Below, piece after piece: positions 39,892 to 50,301 of a DNA stretch of 64,000 bases (its first letter is position 1; each line of letters begins with the position of its first letter). The stretch lies in the NCBI RefSeq assembly GCF_002272825.1, contig NZ_MLAM01000001.1:1-64000 (forward strand), written 5' to 3'. Made by a program: the position numbers and the translations under genes. The stretch comes from Helicobacter sp. 11S02596-1 (GTDB lineage Bacteria; Campylobacterota; Campylobacteria; Campylobacterales; Helicobacteraceae). The notes below the pieces were generated by a model. That model was given only the letters and a program-made list of their open reading frames with translations, made no database searches and was not told where the DNA came from.

Positions 39892-40005
39892 AATCTTTCT
39901 CCTTAAACTTGACAAGATTATATCAGATAATAACTTTAAAATTTAAGTTTTTATGTGTATTATTTTAAAAACCTTTTAATATTCATAAATTTACGGAGAT
40001 AGACA

Positions 40006-41541
40006 ATGGCAGAGGTCTTGGAAAAAATCGCTCAAAACAGGGAAGAAAAAATCCAAAAACTGGGATTTCATTTTGGTTTTTCTATCCCAAAAGAGCGAAA
40101 AGCCCCCCTTTGCCCCCCACGTTTTGATCCCAATGCCCCGCTAATGATTGCTGAAATCAAGCGCTCTTCGCCATCTGCTGGACACATCGGGGAGATAAAA
40201 GACCCCATTGCGCTCGCTAGAAACTACCTCAACAACGGGGCAAATGTCATTTCTGTTTTGACCGAGCAGGATTATTTTGGCGGGAGTTTGGCTGATTTGA
40301 TGGCAGTCAAAAATGCTTTCAAAAACGCCAGCGTGTTGCGAAAAGATTTTATCCAATCCCCCGAAGAAATCGCCATCTCGTATTTAGCCGGAGCGGATTT
40401 GGTGCTTTTGATCGTAGCGATGTTTATAGGGGATAGCAAAAAAGAAGCGATATTCCAAAATATCCTACTAGAATGCCAAAAATACGCCCTCACACCACTG
40501 CTAGAAATCCACAACGAAGAAGAATGCCAATTCGCCCTCCGCTTTGTTAATCCTGCCAATCCATCTGCAAGCCCGATTTTGGGTATCAACTCAAGAAATC
40601 TCCGCACCTTTGTGATCGACAAGCCCAAAGCACTGCATTTGCGAACAAAAATCCCCGCTCCAATAAAAACCATCTTTGAATCCGGCATTCAATCAAGCTT
40701 TGATGGGTATTTAGCCGGGAGTTTTGGCTTTGATGGGATGTTGTGCGGGAGCTATCTGGTGGCTTCTAAAGAAACAGGCAAAAACCTCCAACATCTCATC
40801 AAATCCTTTACCTTAGGCAAAAAGCACCAAAATCCTTTCTATCCCAGCGTGTTTGCCTCAATCTATTCAAACCCTACCCCGCTAGTGAAAATCTGCGGGA
40901 TCACCGATATTGACGACGCATATACTGCGAGTGAAGCCGGGGCAGATATGATTGGCTTTATCCTTACACCAAAAAGCCCGAGGTATATTTCAGCCAAAGA
41001 TGTCAAGCTGATGAGTAAAGCGATGAACAAGCTTTACCCAAATGTCTTAAAAATCGGCGTTATCACCGAAAACAAAGAGGAGCTTATCATCGCAAAAGAG
41101 CTTTTTAAAGAAGGGTTTTTAGACGCTATCCAGCTCCACGCCATTAACCCCGATACGCCCGATATTTACGCAGGTTTTGACCTCAAAGAAGCTGATTTTA
41201 ATTTCTATGCTTGTAGCAATTTTGAAAATCTCTGCGATTATCCCAAAGAGGGCGTTTCACCTTTTGTATTGCTTGATTCCAAATCCCCCCAAACAGGCGG
41301 GAGTGGCAAAAGTATCGCTACAAGCGAACTAAAAAAGCTTAAAAATTTAGGAAAAAAGCTCTTTATTGCCGGGGGCATTGGGCTTGATAACATTGATGAA
41401 ATTCTTTGTTTGCAACCCAAAATGCTTGATATTAACTCAAAAATCGAGCAAACCCCGGGCAAAAAAGATAAAATAAAACTCAAAGAGATTATTCATAAAA
41501 TCAAAACATCACACCAACTAGGCTCAAAGGAAACCCGATGA
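40006..41541 (+). CDS. trpC: Fused indole-3-glycerol-phosphate synthase / phosphoribosylanthranilate isomerase
   Basis: The 511-residue protein joins a TrpC barrel (PLMIAEIKRSSPSAG; VLRKDFI; FESGI) and a TrpF barrel from about residue 290 (KICGITDIDDAYTASEAGADMIGF; LFIAGGIGLDNI). The fusion catalyses two consecutive steps of tryptophan synthesis and occurs in H. pylori. trpE, trpG and trpD are not upstream: the preceding gene is divergent fliQ. Its stop overlaps the trpB start by 4 bases. Confidence 0.94.
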   Translation: MAEVLEKIAQNREEKIQKLGFHFGFSIPKERKAPLCPPRFDPNAPLMIAEIKRSSPSAGHIGEIKDPIALARNYLNNGANVISVLTEQDYFGGSLADLMAVKNAFKNASVLRKDFIQSPEEIAISYLAGADLVLLIVAMFIGDSKKEAIFQNILLECQKYALTPLLEIHNEEECQFALRFVNPANPSASPILGINSRNLRTFVIDKPKALHLRTKIPAPIKTIFESGIQSSFDGYLAGSFGFDGMLCGSYLVASKETGKNLQHLIKSFTLGKKHQNPFYPSVFASIYSNPTPLVKICGITDIDDAYTASEAGADMIGFILTPKSPRYISAKDVKLMSKAMNKLYPNVLKIGVITENKEELIIAKELFKEGFLDAIQLHAINPDTPDIYAGFDLKEADFNFYACSNFENLCDYPKEGVSPFVLLDSKSPQTGGSGKSIATSELKKLKNLGKKLFIAGGIGLDNIDEILCLQPKMLDINSKIEQTPGKKDKIKLKEIIHKIKTSHQLGSKETR

Positions 41542-42815
41542 AAAAAATACCGCTCAAATCCAAAAATAAATTTTTTGGCGACCCCAAAAATGGAGGTTTT
41601 GGGGGGCAATACGTGCCTGAAATCCTCAGACCTGCCCTCTTAGAGCTAGAAATCGCCTATCAAAAAATCTTTCCTACCAAAGCCTATCAAGATGAGTTTA
41701 AAGCGCTTTGCAAGCATTTTATCGGGCGTCCCACACCGCTTATCCACGCCAAAAATGCCTCAAAAGCACTCAGTAATGAGATTTATCTCAAGTTTGAAGG
41801 TCTTGCTAACACTGGAGCGCACAAGATCAACAACGCCCTAGGTCAAGTCCTGCTTGCCAAAAAAATGGGCAAAAAACGTGTCATCGCTGAAACAGGAGCG
41901 GGCCAGCACGGGCTAGCAGTGGCGAGTGCGTGTGCGAAGCTCGGGATGGAATGTGAGATCTATATGGGCGAAATCGATGCGGTTAGGCAAAAGCCTAATG
42001 TTTTTAATATGGAACTTTTTGGGGCAAAAGTGATTCACGTAACCTCAGGGAGCAAAACCCTCAAAGACGCTGTGAATGAGACATTACGGGTATGGAGCAA
42101 TAACAGCACCGATACATTTTATGTGCTAGGGAGTGCGCTAGGACCTTATCCCTACCCGGATTTGGTGCGTGAGCTTCAAAGCGTCATCGGCAAAGAAGTA
42201 AAGCTACAATGTAAAGATTATTTTCAAGGGCTTCCTGATTATCTGGTCGCCTGCGTGGGTGGCGGGAGTAATTCGATGGGATTTTTTAGCTCATTTATCA
42301 ATGAAGCCGTTTGTCTCATCGGTGTCGAAGCTGGCGGGATCGGCAAAGAAAGCGGGCAAAATGCTGCCAGGATGGATCAATCAGGCACGGGGCGTGTCGG
42401 GATCGCTCAAGGCTACAAAAGTATCTTTTTGCAAAACGATGAAGGACAGCTTGCAAGCACGCATTCGATTAGTGCGGGGCTTGATTATGCAGGTATCGGA
42501 CCGCAACTCGCTTATTTAGGCAGTATCAAACGGGTGGAGTTCATCAATGCCACAGATGAAGAAGCCTTGAGGGCTTTGCAATTTTTTGCCAAAAATGAGG
42601 GCATTATCCCCGCTTTGGAATCCTCGCACGCCCTTGCTGGGGCGATAAAAATCTCCCAAAAACTCAAAAACAAAAAAATAATCATCAATGTTTCTGGGCG
42701 GGGCGATAAAGATATTTTCATCACCGCCAAAGCCCTCCATAGCGATAGTTGGGCGAAATTTTTGCAAGAAGAGATCAAGCGGTTAGAAATCGAGTCGGCG
42801 AAAGGAAAAAAATGA
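41538..42815 (+). CDS. trpB: Tryptophan synthase beta subunit
   Basis: The 425-residue PLP enzyme has the cofactor lysine at residue 96 in GAHKINNALGQ, the phosphate-binding GGGSNS loop and GRPTPL near the substrate pocket. It condenses indole with serine. An N-terminal extension of about 20 residues (KKIPLKSKNKFFGDPKNGGF) precedes the core. It overlaps trpC and trpA by 4 bases each, so translation is coupled. Confidence 0.96.
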   Translation: MKKIPLKSKNKFFGDPKNGGFGGQYVPEILRPALLELEIAYQKIFPTKAYQDEFKALCKHFIGRPTPLIHAKNASKALSNEIYLKFEGLANTGAHKINNALGQVLLAKKMGKKRVIAETGAGQHGLAVASACAKLGMECEIYMGEIDAVRQKPNVFNMELFGAKVIHVTSGSKTLKDAVNETLRVWSNNSTDTFYVLGSALGPYPYPDLVRELQSVIGKEVKLQCKDYFQGLPDYLVACVGGGSNSMGFFSSFINEAVCLIGVEAGGIGKESGQNAARMDQSGTGRVGIAQGYKSIFLQNDEGQLASTHSISAGLDYAGIGPQLAYLGSIKRVEFINATDEEALRALQFFAKNEGIIPALESSHALAGAIKISQKLKNKKIIINVSGRGDKDIFITAKALHSDSWAKFLQEEIKRLEIESAKGKK

Positions 42816-43573
42816 AAAATATTCAGCTGATGGGGCACATCATCGCCGGATATCCCAACAAAGCCAGCAGTATCGAAGCCGGGCTTGGAATCTGTAATGG
42901 CGGGGCGGATTTTTTAGAAATCCAATTCCCATTTTCTGATCCGAGTGCTGATGGCCCTATCATTCAAAACGCCTGTAATGTGAGCTTGGAAGATGGATTC
43001 AAAATCCAAGATGGATTTGACATCGCCAGCACGCTTGCTCAAAACACGCAAACCCAAATCCTTTTGATGACCTATGCGAATATTGTTTTTGTCTATGGTG
43101 TAGAAAATTTTGTGATAAAAGCCAAAGCTTGCGGGATCAAGGCACTTATCATCCCTGATTTGCCTTTTGAATGTGATGAAAATCTTAGAAAAATTGCTAA
43201 AAAATATGGCGTTGATGTCATCGAACTCATCACGCCCGGGATGGATGCCAAACGCATTGCCAAACTCTCTAAAACCCGCAGTGATTTTGTCTATGTCGTC
43301 GCTAGGAGTGGCACCACAGGGAAAAAAACCGAGATGGAAGCCTCGTTGTTTGAATGGATCGATTTTGTAAAAAAACATTCAAACAAAAAAATCGCCCTAG
43401 GATTTGGTATCCGCTCAAACGACCAAATACAAGCACTCAAAAACCACGTTGATATTATCGTGGCAGGAAGCTATTTTGTAGAAAAAATCACCGATGAAAT
43501 CCGATCAAAGCCCCAAACCAAAGATTTATCTAGCGCCCTCAAACACGCTACACAAACACTGATGGGGAAATAA
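42812..43573 (+). CDS. trpA: Tryptophan synthase alpha subunit
   Basis: The start at 42812 (MKNIQLMGHIIAGYP) follows AAAGGAAAA and overlaps the trpB stop as ATGA. The product is 253 residues. The active-site segment LEIQFPFSDPSADGPIIQ holds the catalytic glutamate, and GTTGKK binds phosphate. It cleaves indoleglycerol phosphate and channels indole to TrpB. The longer frame starting inside trpB is unsupported. Confidence 0.95.
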   Translation: MKNIQLMGHIIAGYPNKASSIEAGLGICNGGADFLEIQFPFSDPSADGPIIQNACNVSLEDGFKIQDGFDIASTLAQNTQTQILLMTYANIVFVYGVENFVIKAKACGIKALIIPDLPFECDENLRKIAKKYGVDVIELITPGMDAKRIAKLSKTRSDFVYVVARSGTTGKKTEMEASLFEWIDFVKKHSNKKIALGFGIRSNDQIQALKNHVDIIVAGSYFVEKITDEIRSKPQTKDLSSALKHATQTLMGK

Positions 43574-43623
43574 GTGCCATCATTATCAACAGATTTAAAC
43601 CAATGCCAAACCAATAATCCCGA

Positions 43624-43652
43624 TTGACTTTTGCATAGGGTTTGAATATAAT
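43624..43652 (+). promoter_or_regulatory. Promoter candidate for the ligase gene
   Basis: TTGACT (43624-43629) and TATAAT (43647-43652), 17 bases apart, lie 48 bases ahead of the ligase start. This is one of the best consensus matches in the window. Confidence 0.65.
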
Positions 43653-43700
43653 TTTTGGCAATTTAAATCCCATAAACCAAACTCCAAAATAGGCCATCCT

Positions 43701-44750
43701 TTGAAAAAGATTTTAATTATTTTTTTATCTTTATGGGGATACTGCACTGCTGGTGGTGTTTTGTTACTCCAAATCTACAACGAAGAATTTCTTGATGGGC
43801 GTTCCCCTGTAGGCTATCTTGCAAGCGAAAAACTCGATGGTATCCGTGGGATCTGGGATGGCGTAGCGCTAAAAACCCGCCAGAATAAACCCATCCTTGC
43901 CCCCCAATGCTGGACGCAACATCTCCCGCCTTTTGGGCTTGATGGGGAGCTTTGGATCAAACGGGGTGCGTTTGAAGAAACTGCGAGCATTGTGCTTTCC
44001 CAGAACCAAGATTGCCAAAAATGGCAAAAAATCACTTACCAAATCTTTGATGTGCCTAATTGCGGTGCGGATAATAATCATAAGCGATTTATCGCCCCTA
44101 GCAATGCCCCCAATCCCCCAACCCACACAGACAAAAATCCCAAATCGCCCTACTGCACGCTCACACAACGCCTCCAAATCATAAAAGATTATCTTATTAC
44201 CCACGCCGATACGCCTATCCATATCATCCCCCAAATTCCCTTGCAAAGCATATCGCAGCTCCAAAATATGCTAGAAAAAATCACCAAAAATGCTGGCGAG
44301 GGCGTGGTAATCCGCAAAAATGACGCCCCTTATGAGGAAATTCGGAGCAAAAATGCCCTCAAACTCAAAGCCTACCAAGACGCTGAATGCAAGATCACAG
44401 CCTACACAGAGGGGAAAGGGCGTTTTAAAGGCAAGGTAGGGGCGATCATCTGCGCACAGATCTTGCCCATCACGCCAAATGCAAGCTCAAATGCAACCCC
44501 AAGCACGATTTCAAATGCGAACCTAGAGAGCACACCAAGCCCTGCTTTGAATACAATAGGTGCAAGCCAAAACCCAGCCAAATCGGACAAAAAACCTGCC
44601 GTAATCACATTCAAGATCGGCTCGGGCTTGAGCGAAGATTTTCGAGCAAACCCGCCAAAAATAGGGACTATCATCACCTACAAATACAACGGGACCACCA
44701 AAAATGGCTTTCCCAAATTCGCCCGATTTTTGAGGGTTTATCAAGAATGA
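43701..44750 (+). CDS. Exported ATP-dependent DNA ligase
   Basis: The 349-residue protein begins (TTG start) with a signal peptide-like segment (ILIIFLSLWGYCTAGG). It has the nucleotidyltransferase motif I KLDGIRG with lysine 44, motif IV GEGVVIRK, motif V ALKLK and a C-terminal OB-fold portion. Small ATP-dependent ligases with export signals (LigE-like) are known in Neisseria, Haemophilus and Campylobacterota and may act on DNA in the periplasm, for example during uptake. Unusually, an S/T/N/P-rich insert of about 45 residues (near 255-298) interrupts the OB-fold region. The housekeeping ligase would be NAD-dependent LigA, not in this window. Confidence 0.85.
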   Translation: MKKILIIFLSLWGYCTAGGVLLLQIYNEEFLDGRSPVGYLASEKLDGIRGIWDGVALKTRQNKPILAPQCWTQHLPPFGLDGELWIKRGAFEETASIVLSQNQDCQKWQKITYQIFDVPNCGADNNHKRFIAPSNAPNPPTHTDKNPKSPYCTLTQRLQIIKDYLITHADTPIHIIPQIPLQSISQLQNMLEKITKNAGEGVVIRKNDAPYEEIRSKNALKLKAYQDAECKITAYTEGKGRFKGKVGAIICAQILPITPNASSNATPSTISNANLESTPSPALNTIGASQNPAKSDKKPAVITFKIGSGLSEDFRANPPKIGTIITYKYNGTTKNGFPKFARFLRVYQE

Positions 44751-44960
44751 TACGTTTTTTCTGGAAAAAAGACAGGTTTGCCCTGCGTGAATAGTCTTGA
44801 AAAAGCGAGCGCCAACCAACCAATGTAATGGAGGATAAAAATGTAATGGTATTTTTATAGGTCAGCTAAGTGAGTGCTTATGTGCCACTTTAAAGAGGTT
44901 TTTCATAGCACACAAGCGCGACAAAGGCAAAGCAGTTTGAGATTTTAATCCTTAGATGGC

Positions 44961-45165
44961 TTTTAAATCCTATCCACTCTCAAACCAAAGCCCGCTACGC
45001 ACTTTCAGCCTGCAGGCTAAGGGGGCGTGCAGTGGGTGGGGGAAGGTCTTAGGAAGGGGGCGGGCGACGCTTCGCAAGTAGAACCCGCCCCCTTCCTAAT
45101 AGGCGAAAGCCTCTATCATTATTTATTTGATTCACGTTGTGAATCTGAAGACCACTTCGGGCGAG
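44961..45165 (-). repeat. Composite hairpin element on the minus strand, same module order as at 295-514
   Basis: Read on the minus strand: linker GGTCTTCA (45146-45153), hairpin GATTCAC/GTGAATC (45129-45145), AAATAATGA-type tail, then a perfect 14-bp stem (AGGAAGGGGGCGGG 45051-45064 with its complement 45084-45097) around loop CTTGCGAAGCG. Next come CTGCACGCCCCCTTAG (45017-45032), palindrome AGCCTGCAGGCT, and AGGATTTAAAA (44961-44971). The order equals that of unit A1 and the following modules near the window start, with other stems. Bases 44751-44960 hold no gene I can see. Confidence 0.72.
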
Positions 45166-45177
45166 TAGATTAAGGTT

Positions 45178-45240
45178 TGGGCGTCCGGTATGCTCCTAAA
45201 AGTCGCATAAAACCATCGCCGTGCGGAGCTAAAAAGAAAA
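45178..45240 (-). repeat. Partial AACTGCTT-type module (minus strand)
   Basis: On the minus strand AGCTCCGCACGGCGATGG, TTTTATGCG, TAGGAGCATA and GGACGCCCAAACC parallel the second half of the module inserted in unit A2 (561-650). The first hairpin is replaced by a pyrimidine-rich stretch. Confidence 0.5.
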
Positions 45241-45274
45241 GCGGAGGCTTATTCTTTTCGTGGGCTAATTGGGG

Positions 45275-45355
45275 GAGAGGCGAAAAGCTAGAGCCAACTG
45301 CTTGGCTCTGGTAGCCTCGCACACCGCCTGCAATATGTGTAAGCATAGCTGGACG
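45275..45355 (+). repeat. AACTGCTT-loop hairpin module
   Basis: AGAGCCAA (45290-45297) and TTGGCTCT (45302-45309) pair around CTGC, preceded by GAGAGGCGAAA and followed by GGTAGCCTCGCAC and GCAATATGTG. The loop AACTGCTT equals that at 581-588, where the stem is AAAAAAGAT/ATCTTTTTT. An open frame through this stretch (45269-45658) is not convincing as a gene. Confidence 0.65.
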
Positions 45356-45538
45356 GGACGGAGGAATCTTGCTCGTAGCAAGCAAGGGGTTAGGGGAGGG
45401 ATAAACAACGGGCGGGCGGGTGAAATTTCTTTTGCGATTGAAAAGTTTAAAGCACTAGAAAAACTTACAGGCGAAAGCCTAAACAAAACAAGAGGATTTT
45501 TTAATTGCTTTGTTTGCTTATTTTGCAAAACAAACCGA

Positions 45539-45675
45539 GTGAAAACCTATAAAAATGGGTTGATGATGAAGCGTAGCTTCAGAATAACCCTGAACTTTAG
45601 GAGCGAACACGGGTTTTACCCGTGTAAGCGGTCTTCAGATTCAGTTTGCAAAAACTGAATCGAGTAAAACATAAA
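45539..45675 (+). repeat. Three-hairpin repeat unit B2
   Basis: Hairpin 1 is GGGTT (45557-45561)/AACCC (45586-45590) with inner GAAGC/GCTTC. Linker ACTTTAGGAGCGAAC leads to hairpin 2, ACGGG/CCCGT (45609-45623). Linker GCGGTCTTCA and hairpin 3 (45638-45661, GATTCAGTTT...AAACTGAATC) follow, with tail GAGTAAAACATAA. It ends 17 bases before the next gene and would lie in its leader. Confidence 0.8.
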
Positions 45676-45691
45676 TATACAAAGGACAACA

Positions 45692-47792
45692 ATGACACCA
45701 TCAAACCAAATTACAAATAAATTGCCAACCAATCCGCAAAACAAGTCGCAAGCCCTGCTTGTAACCCTCACAAATACACTGATTTTTACCATTGCGCTTA
45801 TTTTATTATTACTTGGCATTCGTATAGGCTTTGTTCTTTATGTTGGTGTTTATGGGGGCTTTATGGGTGATATTGGCTTGGGCGAGGTGGTCAAAAACCT
45901 TTTCATCGGTATGCTTTATGATAGGCGTTATATTGCCCTGGTTGCCCTGGTGTTTTTTGTTCTCTCGCTCCTATCTGTCTATGGGCGTATTTTTAGGCGA
46001 TGGGAATATGTTTATGCCCAGATAGTCTTTGTTATGTGCCTATTTTTGGGGATTGCTGAAATGGGTTTTTATCAGATCTATGCTGATGGGTTCAATAATG
46101 CCCTCTTAGGGCTTATTTTTGACAACACGACGGCTATTCTCAAAACCGGCTTAAACGGGCAATACAACATCACACCCAAGCTCATCATCTGGGTGCTTGC
46201 AAGCGTTTTTTATTGTTGGGGTTATCACCAGATCGTCTCCAAAACCATTCCCAAAAGCCAAGCGCTATTTGAACGCTCTTTTGCTTTTAAAGCACTAGTA
46301 TTTTCAGGGGGGGGGGGGCAATATCCTCTTTCTTGTGTATATGCTATCACCCCTCAGCACCTATTGGCTCAACCAATTCGATCGATTTGACAACCAAACC
46401 AAAGATGTTTTTCTCAAGCGCACTTCTCACGGGTTTATGAGCCACCTTTTTGTTGTCTGGCTCAATTATAAAGACAATAGCGCCATAACCGATTTCAAAT
46501 TTTCCACACAGAGTTTGCTTGAAGCGAGCAAAGATTATTTTGATCTCCCCACCACACCAAGCGCCCCTCTCGATCTCACCTCCCTGCTAAAACGCACAAG
46601 CACCAACCCATCACACAGACAAATCAAGCATATTTTTTATATCGTTTCTGAAAGCTTTAGCGACTGGGCATTTGACCCTGTATTTGATGCCATCGGGCTG
46701 ACTTCAGGGCTCAAAAGCCTTATTGATAACAAACACGGCTTTAAAATGCCCTATTTTGTTGAAAATGGACCTTGCACCATCCGGAGCTTGAGCGTGCAAA
46801 TGACAGGATTGGTCCAGACCAAGCTCTATCTTCACAAGCTATTTGGGCAATTTAATCTCTCGCCCACCGCACCAGGAGGGATATTTCACCAGCTTGGTTA
46901 TGAAAGTAGATTTTTTTACGGGGCTTATGACAAAGAAGGCAAAGACAAATACGGGCTATTTGATAAGATTGCCCTTATAGAGGGATTTGATCAAACCTTT
47001 GATGGTATTGATATGCTCAACTTTGCCCACAACAAACCCTATCAAAAACATCTGTTTAATGAATGGGGCACGCACGATAACGTGATGTTTGACTTTGTTA
47101 AAGACAAGGTAAGCAAGGCTACCCAGCCCACATTTAATATGATAATGACAACCTCTATCCACCCCCCGTATGATTTGGATCTAAAATATTTCAATGTCCC
47201 CGATTTAAGCACTTTTTTTGACAAACATTTCCCCGCTTCCAAACGCTCACCTGGAATGGATGCCAATATCTTAGAGCATATCTGGTGGTATGACAAACAA
47301 GTTACGCATTTTATCAAGACAATCGCCAAAGCCTATCCTGATTCGCTTTTTGTTATCACCAGCGATCATTACGGGCGTGTTGCACCGGTAAACACAAACG
47401 ATCCGAAGGTGCATTATTTAGTCCCACTCATCCTCTATTCCCCTACGCTTGCGCCCAAAATGCTTGCTCATATCGCCTCACATACCGACATCACGCCCAC
47501 GCTTATAGAGCTAGTCGCCCCTAAAGGCTTTGTTTATCATAGCTTTGGCAAGCCATTTTTTAGCAATGACCCCAAAGCACCATTTGACCCAAACAACCAA
47601 GCCTTTGGTTATGACATCGTGGGGAATGAGGATTTTTTATACACACAGGATTTTGGCTTGCGACCACTCAAACAGATGGATAAAAACCAAAAAGCCATCG
47701 CAGAAACCCAAGCAAAAAAAATGTATCAAAAAATGGAATCGCTTAATGATTTGAGTTTGTATATGTTGCTAAAGGGGTCTGTTATTAAATGA
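45692..47792 (+). CDS. LTA-synthase/sulfatase-like membrane transferase, phase-variable (out of frame here)
   Basis: About five N-terminal transmembrane segments precede an extracytoplasmic sulfatase-fold domain. That domain has an ESFSDW segment, a likely nucleophile threonine in GPCTIRS and the metal-binding SDHYGR. Such proteins move phosphoglycerol or phosphoethanolamine onto surface glycans. A 12-G tract at 46307-46318 puts the two parts in different frames. With 11 (or 14) G the product would be about 699 residues, passing through GNILFLVYMLSPLSTYW. As assembled it stops at 46390. AAAGGACAAC precedes the ATG. The acceptor, probably LPS or a surface polymer, is inference. Confidence 0.82.
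46307..46318 (+). repeat. Poly-G (12) contingency tract in transferase gene
   Basis: Twelve G lie within the membrane-domain coding region. Eleven or fourteen G join the upstream frame (45692-) with the downstream frame (to 47792). Confidence 0.88.
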
Positions 47793-48004
47793 TTTTGCAT
47801 TCAAAACAAAACCTTAAATCCGGCTACCAAGTCGCCAAACCAACGACAAAATAGCAGGGTTTGGCAGACAAATCCAAACCCAATGCACCCCAACCAAGCA
47901 CAATAAAAATCAATAAAATCAAACACCTGTCCCCCAAATAGCCAAAATACCAGCCCAAAAAACAGCATAAAAAAATTTTATTTTTTTAACTAACTTAAGA
48001 TTAA

Positions 48005-48026
48005 ATTAATAATAATTACTATAATC
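48005..48026 (+). promoter_or_regulatory. Candidate Fur box upstream of the TonB-dependent receptor
   Basis: ATTAATAATAATTACTATAA and flanking bases resemble the TAATAAT-N-ATTATTA Fur operator and lie about 35 bases before the receptor start. The rest of 47793-48004 holds only a GGGTTTGG/CCAAACCC hairpin (about 47855-47879) without a T run. Confidence 0.55.
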
Positions 48027-48059
48027 TATTTATATTAAATTTTTATCAAAGGAATTAAA

Positions 48060-50301
48060 ATGAAAATATTTCATCCACGTATTCAAAAAAATATTATCTT
48101 TGGCTCGCTTCTCCTATCCCCTCTGTTGGCTTTTAGCGAAGAAATTAGCAATGGGGGGGGGGGCAAAGACTTTTACGCTTCAAAAGTCCGTTGTCTCTGC
48201 GAGTGGCTTTGCCCAAGATCTTAAAGATGCCCCCGCAAGCATTTCTATCGTTACCCCCAAGGATTTAGAAGACAGACCCGTTAGAGACCTTGGCGATGCC
48301 CTCTCCTTAGTGCCAGGAATCACGACCAATCAAGACATCACCGGCAACACCGGTTATAATATCTCCATTCGAGGTATGCCCTCCCAATACACGCTTATTC
48401 TCGTTGATGGCAAACGTCAAAATGTCAGTCCCGCAGTATTCCCTCACGGCGCTGATTCGATATTTAGTTCATTTATCCCCCCACTTTCTGCGATTGAGCG
48501 GATCGAAGTCATCAGAGGACCGATGAGCACCATCTATGGAAGCGATGCGATGGGGGGCGTGGTCAATATCATTACCAAAAAAAATTTTGATAAATGGCAC
48601 ACAAATTTCAATCTCTCCACAACCTTGCAAGAAGAAAAGGCATTTAGCAATCTCTATAAAGGCTCATTTTATACTGCAGGGCCCCTAGACCCCCAAAAAC
48701 ACTGGGGGATTGCGATCAGAGGGAGTGAAGCTTATACCTCCTATGTATCCAAAAAAGATATGGCAGTCGTTCCGACCCCCGATGGCAAAAAATTCATTCA
48801 AGAGGGCTATGGATTGCTCGCAGGGGCTTTAGAAAGCAACAAATATGATATTGGGGCGAGATTATCATATGCACCATCAGAGCAAAATCACGCTTATGTG
48901 GATTTTTCACACAATGAAGCGTGGTATAACTCGTGGCCAGATTCTGTCTATGAACCCGCAAAATATTATCAAAACAATGGCATATTGGCACATTTTGGTG
49001 ATTATGATCGGGTAAAAACAGATAATTCCATCCAAATCAACAACTCGGGATTGCGGGGAAATGGTGAGAATTATGTCGATGCTTTGGGGAATCAAAAAAG
49101 CCGTGATCTCACAGGGCTTGATGTAATCGCTACCTCAAAAGCCAAGCTATCGTTGGGGACAAGCCAACTGGTGCTAGGCGGGGAATATTGGTTTTCTTCT
49201 CTCTTTGATAAAGATCTCATTGCCTCAACGGGCGGGGATTTTCTCTATCAGAACAATATCAGCCTCTTTGCAGAAAATGAACTCAGCCTCACAGACGATC
49301 TGATTTTGACACTAGGATTTCGGGAAAACTACAATTTTGCCTTTGGTTTTAACGCTTCTCCACGGGCATATCTCGCTTATGATGCTACTGATTGGCTTAC
49401 CCTCAAAGGCGGGGTCTCCACAGGTTATAGAGTCCCAACAGCCAACCAACTTGTCAATGGCAACTACACCATAAGCGGAAATAGTGCTGATTTAAGACTC
49501 TCATATGGCAATCCTGATTTGAAGCCTGAAACCTCGCTTAATTTTGAACTCTCCGCCCTTTCAGAGACAGATTACACCGATATGGGTATCACGGGATTTT
49601 ACAATCAATTCAAAGATAAAATCCTTGATGGCAGGAATGGGCAAAAATTCAATCTTGGTGAGAAGCTTCCAGTAAAAGGCAGTCCGGTTTGCTCACTCAA
49701 TGGGCATACTTCACGGACAAATAATGCTTGTTATATCCCTGTAAATGTCGATGAAGCCATCACGTATGGCACAGAAGTATTTTTCAACCTCAAGCCGATT
49801 GATTTGGGGACAAGCAGTATCGATGCACAACTCAATTATACATTTACAAAAACCCTCCAAACCAAAGGCAATAACAAAAACAAACCCCTACTCAATATCC
49901 CAGAGCATAATCTCAATGGCACGCTAAACTATACATTCAAAAAACTTTTTGGGCTTTATTTGCGGGGTGAATTTTATGCCAAACAACCAAGAGGTGAGCC
50001 GGGCTGGTTATCCACAGCTGATTATGTGATATTTTACTCTTTTGATGATCTCAAAAAAGCTTATCCGGGTGCAAAGCCATTTTTTAATCCCTATTTTTTA
50101 CTCCATATCGGCGGGCATTACAATATCACCAAAAATATTCGGCTCAATGTTGCTGTCTATAATCTATTGAATGAAAAATTCTCCGATTGGGTGGATGTTG
50201 TCTATCCTGGTCGCAGTAAAAACATAAATACGCAAGTCAATAACTACAACTATATCCACGAGGGACGGAGATATTATGTATCTATCAATATGGATTTTTA
50301 A
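48060..50301 (+). CDS. TonB-dependent siderophore/iron receptor, phase-variable (out of frame here)
   Basis: The true start is at 48060 (AAAGGA at 48048-48053), giving a signal peptide MKIFHPRIQKNIIFGSLLL... that ends before an 11-G tract at 48153-48163. Ten (or thirteen) G join it to the receptor frame, for about 746 residues. The plug domain has SISIVTPKDLEDRPVRDLGD, VPGITT and SIRGMPSQYTLILVDGKR. A long barrel ends in the canonical terminal phenylalanine (YVSINMDF). Similarity is to FepA/CirA-type catecholate receptors; the ligand is inferred. The Fur-like box fits iron repression. The tract position means the off state stops just behind the signal peptide region. Confidence 0.87.
48153..48163 (+). 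repeat. Poly-G (11) contingency tract behind the receptor signal peptide
   Basis: Eleven G follow codon 31. With 10 G the frame reads NGGGAKTFTLQKS into the receptor. Confidence 0.88.

Noticed and set aside
45269-45658. Open frame of 129 codons across the repeat region
   Set aside because: It runs through an AACTGCTT-loop module and a three-hairpin unit, has no ribosome site and no recognisable domain. The same repeat sequence is read in other frames elsewhere.
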